Below, piece after piece: positions 1 to 3,958 of a stretch of 5,052 bases of DNA (position 1 is its first letter; each line of letters opens with the position of its first letter). The notes under the pieces were generated by a model, which saw nothing but the letters and a program-made list of their open reading frames with translations, ran no database searches and was not told where the DNA came from. The translations under genes were made by a program, and so were the position numbers. Where the stretch lies: the NCBI GenBank assembly GCA_964599695.1, contig CAZRGP010000062.1:1-5052 (forward strand), in the 5' to 3' direction. The stretch comes from RUG11783 sp964599695. Its GTDB lineage: Bacteria; Bacillota; Clostridia; Oscillospirales; Ruminococcaceae.

Positions 1-194
1 ACAAAACGCAGATGGAAGAAATCGTGCGGGTGCAACTGGGGCTAAAGCAAAAGCCGAAACCGGACGATGCAGCGGATGCGTTGGCGGCGGCGATCACTTG
101 CGGATTTTTGTACAGAGAAGACGAGGTGATTATGGCGGAGAAGTTTTCGAATACTGCTGGTATGAAGCGGACGCGTAGGGGGGTGGGAATCTAA
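1..194 (+). CDS. ruvC: RuvC Holliday junction resolvase, C-terminal fragment (5' end outside window)
   Basis: RuvC is the endonuclease that cleaves Holliday junctions together with RuvAB. Only the last 63 residues are visible; codons are complete from base 3 and the stop is TAA at 192-194. The signature is the stretch PKPDDAADALAAAITC (in-window residues 18-33), which matches the end of the RuvC catalytic core. The two acidic metal ligands of the DAAD motif (E. coli D138 and D141) are D22 and D25 here. E. coli RuvC ends almost directly after this helix, but this protein continues for about 30 more residues with a basic end (KRTRRGVGI). The next gene, ruvA, lies 137 bases downstream, so the usual ruvC-ruvA order is kept although the two are separated by promoters. 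The N-terminal catalytic Asp and Glu cannot be checked. The assignment is confident from the motif and the neighbour. Confidence 0.9.
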   Translation, partial: KTQMEEIVRVQLGLKQKPKPDDAADALAAAITCGFLYREDEVIMAEKFSNTAGMKRTRRGVGI

Positions 195-220
195 AGCCGA
201 GGTGGAATTTGGCGACAAAC

Positions 221-249
221 TTGACAAATAAGCTTAAGTGTGATACAAT
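221..249 (+). promoter_or_regulatory. Consensus sigma70 promoter upstream of ruvA (P1)
   Basis: A perfect -35 box TTGACA (221-226) is followed by a 17-base spacer and the -10 box TACAAT (244-249), with an extended -10 TG at 241-242. Transcription would start near 256, giving a leader of about 76 bases before the ruvA ATG at 332. The same nine bases TGATACAAT occur in the rplS promoter. This is the best promoter match in the window; its target is inferred from position only. Confidence 0.8.
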
Positions 250-316
250 GGGGGTAATTGATTGATTTTGATTGCTTAAAAGCGGAGAAATAGGGGGAAA
301 ATCGTCGGTTTTTGTG

Positions 317-325
317 TGTTATAAT
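317..325 (+). promoter_or_regulatory. Extended -10 promoter placed for leaderless ruvA mRNA (P2)
   Basis: The bases TGTTATAAT form an extended -10 (TG at 317-318) with a perfect TATAAT at 320-325. No good -35 is seen 16-18 bases upstream, which is tolerated for extended -10 promoters. Six bases separate TATAAT from the ruvA ATG at 332, so the expected +1 falls on or next to the A of the start codon. This implies a leaderless transcript. The only Shine-Dalgarno-like bases, AGGA at 326-329, are 2 bases from the ATG, too close to work normally. Confidence 0.65.
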
Positions 326-331
326 AGGAAT

Positions 332-907
332 ATGATAGCACATATTGAAGGTAAAATAGCTGAGAAGTTTGGCAATTCGCTCATTGTAGATGTGAACGGT
401 GTGGGGTATGAGATGACGGTGCCGACGCCGGATTTTGAGGCGGTGAATTTGGGGGAATTGAAGAAGTTTTTTACTTATCACGCGGTGAGAGAAACGGCGG
501 AGGAGCTGTATGGATTTTCGACGCTCGCGGCGAAGAAGATTTTTGAAATGTTGATAAGTGTGCAGGGGATTGGACCGAAAGCGGGGATTGCGATTTTGTC
601 GCTTGCGGAGGCGGAAGAAGTACGAAATGCGATTGCTAATGCAGATGCGGCGTTTATATCTAAGGCGAGCGGGGTAGGTAAAAAGAGCGCAGAGCGGGTA
701 ATAGTGGACCTCAGGGATAAAGTGGGTATTCCGAGCCATTATGGGGCAACGGATATAAAATTTGCGACGGTGCAAGATGAGCCAGATGAGGCGCTAGATG
801 CGTTGATCGCGCTTGGGTTCCCGCTAAAAGAGGCGACGGCGGCGCTCGAAAAAATTGATAAGAGTCTGTCGGTAGAAGAAAGAATAAAATTGGCTTTGAA
901 GGCTTAA
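332..907 (+). CDS. ruvA: RuvA, Holliday junction branch migration subunit
   Basis: RuvA binds Holliday junctions as a tetramer and loads the RuvB helicase onto them. The 191-residue protein has the family layout (E. coli 203): an N-terminal OB fold (about 1-63, with VDVNGVGYEM at 19-28), two helix-hairpin-helix motifs (LISVQGIGPKAG at 74-85 and ISKASGVGKKSAERV at 109-123), and a C-terminal three-helix domain III (about 151-191, LDALIALGFPLKEA) that contacts RuvB. The start at 332 is chosen because MIAHIEGKI aligns with the family N-terminus. A longer frame from TTG at 272 would add 20 residues unlike RuvA. In the acidic pin region the motif is VRETAEELYGF; E. coli has E55 and D56 there, so the second acidic residue is Thr55 here. 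Two promoters precede the gene: P1 with a leader, and P2 predicted to be leaderless. No hairpin terminator is visible after the stop. Confidence 0.95.
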   Translation: MIAHIEGKIAEKFGNSLIVDVNGVGYEMTVPTPDFEAVNLGELKKFFTYHAVRETAEELYGFSTLAAKKIFEMLISVQGIGPKAGIAILSLAEAEEVRNAIANADAAFISKASGVGKKSAERVIVDLRDKVGIPSHYGATDIKFATVQDEPDEALDALIALGFPLKEATAALEKIDKSLSVEERIKLALKA

Positions 908-986
908 AGTTTTAAGGAAGAAAACCCAGTAAGGAAAGTAAGTTTAAGGCTTGGTTTGGAAGTGTAGTCTGATTTAAGATTTATTG

Positions 987-1015
987 TTGATTTTTTTAAA
1001 TAAGTATGATACAAT
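987..1015 (+). promoter_or_regulatory. Sigma70-type promoter for the rplS-rnhB operon
   Basis: A -35-like box TTGATT (987-992, four of six consensus bases) is followed by a 17-base spacer and -10 TACAAT (1010-1015) with an extended -10 TG at 1007-1008. The predicted start near 1022 gives a leader of about 24 bases before the rplS ATG. The nine-base -10 region TGATACAAT is identical to that of the promoter at 221-249. Confidence 0.75.
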
Positions 1016-1034
1016 AAGAAGCAATTGTTAATAT

Positions 1035-1039
1035 AAAGG
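1035..1039 (+). promoter_or_regulatory. Ribosome binding site of rplS
   Basis: AAAGG lies 6 bases before the ATG at 1046 and fixes the start of L19. It is worth listing because it is the only well-spaced Shine-Dalgarno site seen in front of a promoter-proximal gene in this window. ruvA and the gene at 2536 have a -10 box in this position instead. Confidence 0.7.
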
Positions 1040-1045
1040 TAAAAT

Positions 1046-1519
1046 ATGAGTTTTTCTATTCTAAAACAGATCGGTGACGCGCAGAAAAAGAAAGCCGTGG
1101 TGGATGTGCGTTCTGGTGATACCGTAAAAGTCACTCAGAAAATTAAGGAAGGCGAGAAGTTCCGTTTGCAGACTTTTGAAGGTGTGGTGATTCGCGTAGA
1201 TCGCAAAGAATCGCACACTGCACGTATCGTAGTGCGCAAGGTGACGAGCGGTGTAGGCGTAGAGAAATCCTACTTGATTCATTCGCCACTCGTAGAGAAG
1301 ATTGAGATTACTAAGCGTGCGAAGGTACGTCGCAATAATCTTTCGTATTTGCGTGAGAGAAGTGGTAAATCTGCCCGTCTTGCTGGTAAGGATTTTGACC
1401 GTGCAGCCGTGAACGACGCGACTACAAAGGAAGAAGCTCCAGAAGTAGAGGTGGTAGAGACGCCGGCCGAGAATGCAGAGGCTGAAAAGACTGAGGCGGA
1501 AACGCCAACGGAAGCCTAA
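1046..1519 (+). CDS. rplS: Large ribosomal subunit protein L19 (bL19) with acidic C-terminal extension
   Basis: L19 sits at the interface of the 30S and 50S subunits. The first ~120 residues follow the family closely: RSGDTVKV (22-29), EGEKFRLQTFEGVVIRV (35-51), VRKVTSGVGVEKSYLIHSP (63-81) and the end block VRRNNLSYLRERSGKSARL (94-112). E. coli L19 is 115 residues; this one is 157. The extra ~38 residues (about 120-157) are low complexity, rich in Glu, Ala, Thr and Val, strongly acidic and probably disordered. The rest of the protein is basic, as expected for an rRNA binder. Codon use leans to CGT, GGT and GTA, as expected for a highly expressed gene, unlike the GCG/GGG-rich neighbours. The gene has its own promoter and Shine-Dalgarno site. 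Its TAA stop shares one base with the ATG of the next gene, suggesting translational coupling. Confidence 0.97.
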   Translation: MSFSILKQIGDAQKKKAVVDVRSGDTVKVTQKIKEGEKFRLQTFEGVVIRVDRKESHTARIVVRKVTSGVGVEKSYLIHSPLVEKIEITKRAKVRRNNLSYLRERSGKSARLAGKDFDRAAVNDATTKEEAPEVEVVETPAENAEAEKTEAETPTEA

Positions 1520-2502
1520 TGGCAATTCTGGGAATAGATGAAGTTGGACGCGGGCCTTTGGCGGGCCCGCTTGTTGTGGGCGCAGTGATTTTGCCAGAGG
1601 CGGATAGTAATGGGGCGCGACCAGAATGGGTGGCGGAACTTAGGGATTCTAAGAAGTTAAGTGCTAAAAAGCGGGAAAAATTAAGTGAAATTATTTTGAA
1701 TGAGGCGCTGGCGACTGGGCTGGGGTGGGTGTATCCACGGGAACTAGACGAAGTGGGGATTAGTGTGGCGCTAAAACTTGCAACACGACGCGCGGTGGAG
1801 AAAGTGCAACAGCGACACGTGAGGTTTACACAGATTGTGATAGATGGGAAAGTGAATTTTTTGAAGGAAACGGCGCTGGGAAAATATGTGTCGGTGATGC
1901 CGAAAGCGGATGATTTGGTGAAAGAAGTGAGTGCGGCGTCGATTATTGCGAAATGTGCGCGAGATAAATACATGGTGGATTTGGCTGTAAAATATCCGGG
2001 ATATGGTTTTGAGAAAAATGTGGGCTATGGGACGGCAAAACATATGGCGGCGATACGAGAAATTGGAATCACAGAGGAGCATCGGCGGAGTTTTGAGCCG
2101 ATTAGAAGTATGGTGGGATGGGATAGCGATGGCGACGGCATGGTAAATATTGAAAAAAATACAACAAAAATTGGCGGATATGGCGAAGACAAAGTGGCGG
2201 AGTATTTGGTAAGAATGGGGCAGGAAATCGTGGCGCGAAATTACAAAACGAGAACTTATGAAATAGATATTGTGAGTACTATTGGGGATAAAATTTATTT
2301 TACGGAAGTGAAAACGCGAAAGGATAATTCGCGTGGCGGCGGGATATATGCGGTGGATATAAAGAAGCGCGTGCAGATGAAATTTGCGGCGGAAAGTTTT
2401 TTGGCGGAGCATGGAGAATTTGCGGGATATAATCCGATACTTGCGGTGGCGGATGTGGATGGGGTGAATATGGATGTGAAGAATTGGGTGGAGATTTTTT
2501 AG
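1519..2502 (+). CDS. rnhB: Fusion protein: ribonuclease HII joined to YraN/UPF0102 endonuclease-like domain
   Basis: Residues 1-198 are RNase HII, which removes ribonucleotides from RNA-DNA hybrids. GIDEVGRGPLAGP (5-17) carries the metal ligands D7 and E8; the other expected Asp ligands are D109 (IVIDG) and D131 (KADD, family KGD). SAASIIAKCARDKYM (138-152) and YGFEKNVGYGTAKH (162-175) are further signatures. Residues ~216-327 match the YraN/UPF0102 family, a PD-(D/E)XK-type nuclease fold: GGYGEDKVAEYL (219-230), IVARNYKTRTYEIDIV (237-252) and FTEVKTRK (261-268), giving candidate active-site residues D250, E263 and K265. The linker (199-215) contains DSDGDGMVN, which resembles a calcium-binding loop. 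The frame runs through without a stop; an internal ATG at 2140 has no clear ribosome binding site. The ATG at 1519 overlaps the rplS stop (TAATG). In many bacteria rnhB and yraN are separate neighbours near rplS, so a fusion is plausible. The role of the YraN half is poorly defined. Confidence 0.93.
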   Translation: MAILGIDEVGRGPLAGPLVVGAVILPEADSNGARPEWVAELRDSKKLSAKKREKLSEIILNEALATGLGWVYPRELDEVGISVALKLATRRAVEKVQQRHVRFTQIVIDGKVNFLKETALGKYVSVMPKADDLVKEVSAASIIAKCARDKYMVDLAVKYPGYGFEKNVGYGTAKHMAAIREIGITEEHRRSFEPIRSMVGWDSDGDGMVNIEKNTTKIGGYGEDKVAEYLVRMGQEIVARNYKTRTYEIDIVSTIGDKIYFTEVKTRKDNSRGGGIYAVDIKKRVQMKFAAESFLAEHGEFAGYNPILAVADVDGVNMDVKNWVEIF

Positions 2503-2523
2503 GAAGTTTTAAGGAAAATTCGT

Positions 2524-2529
2524 TATAAT
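2524..2529 (+). promoter_or_regulatory. -10 box placed for leaderless mRNA of the gene at 2536
   Basis: A perfect TATAAT ends 6 bases before the ATG at 2536, the same geometry as at ruvA (320-325 and ATG 332). The expected +1 is the A of the ATG. No clear -35 and no TG extension are present (CGTTATAAT). No Shine-Dalgarno sequence is found at normal distance; the nearest purine run, AAGGAAAA at 2511-2518, is too far from the ATG. Confidence 0.6.
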
Positions 2530-2535
2530 TAAAAT

Positions 2536-3888
2536 ATGGAAAATGAAAATAAGCAGAATGATTCGTGGTGGGGCGAAGAAAACAAGAATAATGAAAGATT
2601 CACAAGCGGGGGTAATAAAGACAAAAAGATGGTACTAGACGATGGTGGGGCTAAGAAGAAGAAATTTGCGATAGAAATGAGTGCGGGCGTGCTGCTAATA
2701 TTGGTAGTAGTATTTGCTTCGGTGCTGACAGTGATGCGACCGTGGGAGAATAACTCGAATAACACTAACAATGGCGACGATTCAGCAGTGGTAGAGGACG
2801 AAGAGATAGAAATTGACGAGGAAATAGTGGCGCTCGATAATACGGAGCTTACGAGTGGTACGGTGACTACGACAATTGGCGGAAAATCTATCACTTACAA
2901 GGGTGCTTATGTGGTGGATGGGATTACGGCGACAATTGGGTCAGGAACTTATGAGTCGTTGAATGATGACGAGGTGGTGTTTCTTGTAATTAATGGCGGG
3001 CAGTTGACGGTGCAGGGAGATGTAGAAATTAACAAAACTGGCTCGGCGAATTTTTCGGGGCGCGGGGATAATTACAGCTTTTATGGCACAAATTCGGCAA
3101 TCGTGGTGGTGGGCGAAGGGTCATCTGTGACGATAAATGGCGCAACGATTACATCGAATGTGTCTGGTGCGAATGCTGTGGTGGCGACAAATGGTGGTGA
3201 AGCCGAAGTGAAAAATACAGTAATTGAGACCACCAAGGACAATTCGCGTGGGCTACACGCGACCTATGGCGGAGAAATAACGGCGAACAATGTAGCAATA
3301 AGTACACAGGGTGGGTCATGTGCGGCGCTAGCGACTGACAGGGGTGCTGGTACGGTAACGGCAACGAATATGCGACTATCTACGGCTGGGGCTGGTTCGC
3401 CGTTGATTTATTCTACTGGTGCAATTACGGTGGCGGATTCTACTGGAGTTGCGACTGGAGCACAAATTGCGGTGGTGGAAGGCAAAAACTCCATTAATTT
3501 GACGAATTGTGAGTTTTCGGCTAATGGTGTGGGAAATAGGAATAATGTGGACAATGCGGCGGTGATGATTTATCAGAGCATGAGTGGTGACGCGAGTGTG
3601 GGGACGGGATCGTTTACGGCTAAAGATTGTACACTGAAGGTGCTAGCAAGTTCTAGCGTATATGATACGACGCCATTCTTCTTTATTACTAATACGGACG
3701 CGACGATTAATCTTGACAATGTGACGGCGGAATTTAGTGGAAATGAATACTTCATATCTGCGCTTGGTACGAGCGAGTGGGGTAAAAGTGGCTCAAATGG
3801 CGGCAAAGTGACGGTGTCTGCAAATGAACTCACGGCGACAAACACAAAAGTGGAAGTGGACAATATTTCTAGCGTAAGCGGGATTTAG
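2536..3888 (+). CDS. Membrane-anchored surface protein with predicted right-handed beta-helix
   Basis: No specific function is recognised. The 450-residue protein starts with a hydrophilic 43-residue tail rich in Asn, Glu and Lys ending in AKKKK (39-43). One hydrophobic segment follows (44-67, core GVLLILVVVFASVLTVM). The positive charges before it suggest an N-in, C-out signal anchor. Residues 71-104 are an Asn-rich then acidic spacer. From about 105 to 450 it shows repeated beta-strand rungs with a strand-Asn-turn pattern: VTINGATI (198-205), AEVKNTVI (223-230), ITANNVAI (248-255), VTATNMRL (274-281), INLTNCEF (320-327), FTAKDCTL (360-367), INLDNVTA (391-398). This is typical of parallel beta-helix adhesins or carbohydrate-active proteins. 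No catalytic motif, LPXTG signal or C-terminal anchor is seen. Tandem stops TAG-TGA end the gene. It sits alone between the rnhB fusion and convergent ychF. Adhesion or host contact is only an inference. Confidence 0.85.
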   Translation: MENENKQNDSWWGEENKNNERFTSGGNKDKKMVLDDGGAKKKKFAIEMSAGVLLILVVVFASVLTVMRPWENNSNNTNNGDDSAVVEDEEIEIDEEIVALDNTELTSGTVTTTIGGKSITYKGAYVVDGITATIGSGTYESLNDDEVVFLVINGGQLTVQGDVEINKTGSANFSGRGDNYSFYGTNSAIVVVGEGSSVTINGATITSNVSGANAVVATNGGEAEVKNTVIETTKDNSRGLHATYGGEITANNVAISTQGGSCAALATDRGAGTVTATNMRLSTAGAGSPLIYSTGAITVADSTGVATGAQIAVVEGKNSINLTNCEFSANGVGNRNNVDNAAVMIYQSMSGDASVGTGSFTAKDCTLKVLASSSVYDTTPFFFITNTDATINLDNVTAEFSGNEYFISALGTSEWGKSGSNGGKVTVSANELTATNTKVEVDNISSVSGI

Positions 3889-3923
3889 TGAGAATATAAC
3901 GGCGCTAGGTATTAGGCGTAAGA

Positions 3924-3951
3924 AAAAGAAGGCCGCTGGGGGCCTTCTTTT
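3924..3951. terminator. Bidirectional rho-independent terminator between convergent genes
   Basis: AAAAGAAGGCC (3924-3934) and GGCCTTCTTTT (3941-3951) form a perfect 11-base-pair inverted repeat around a 6-base loop. T-rich sequence follows the GC part of the stem on the plus strand, and the A-rich left side gives a T-run on the minus strand. It lies 35 bases after the stop of the beta-helix gene and 7 bases beyond the ychF stop, so it can end both transcripts. Confidence 0.92.
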
Positions 3952-3958
3952 GTGATGG

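Noticed and set aside
272..331. RuvA starting at TTG 272 with 20 extra residues
   Set aside because: The extra residues do not resemble RuvA, and MIAHIEGKI at 332 aligns with the family N-terminus. The -10 box at 320-325 would also lie inside the coding part.
908..1000. Terminator between ruvA and rplS
   Set aside because: The T-run at 991-997 is not preceded by a GC-rich hairpin; the weak pairing of AAACC with GGTTT in 908-955 is too short and distant.
2140..2502. Separate yraN gene starting at the internal ATG 2140
   Set aside because: There is no stop, overlap or Shine-Dalgarno site upstream, and the frame is continuous with RNase HII.
2529..2894. Minus-strand open frame opposite the start of the surface protein gene, rich in Ser
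   Set aside because: Its composition is the mirror of the acidic and Asn-rich coding strand; no family or start signal is seen.
2321..3251. Near-identical AGGA(T/C)AATTCGCGTGG in the rnhB fusion and the surface gene (both reading KDNSRG)
   Set aside because: Short, with a mismatch, and in unrelated protein contexts; best explained by chance and shared codon bias.
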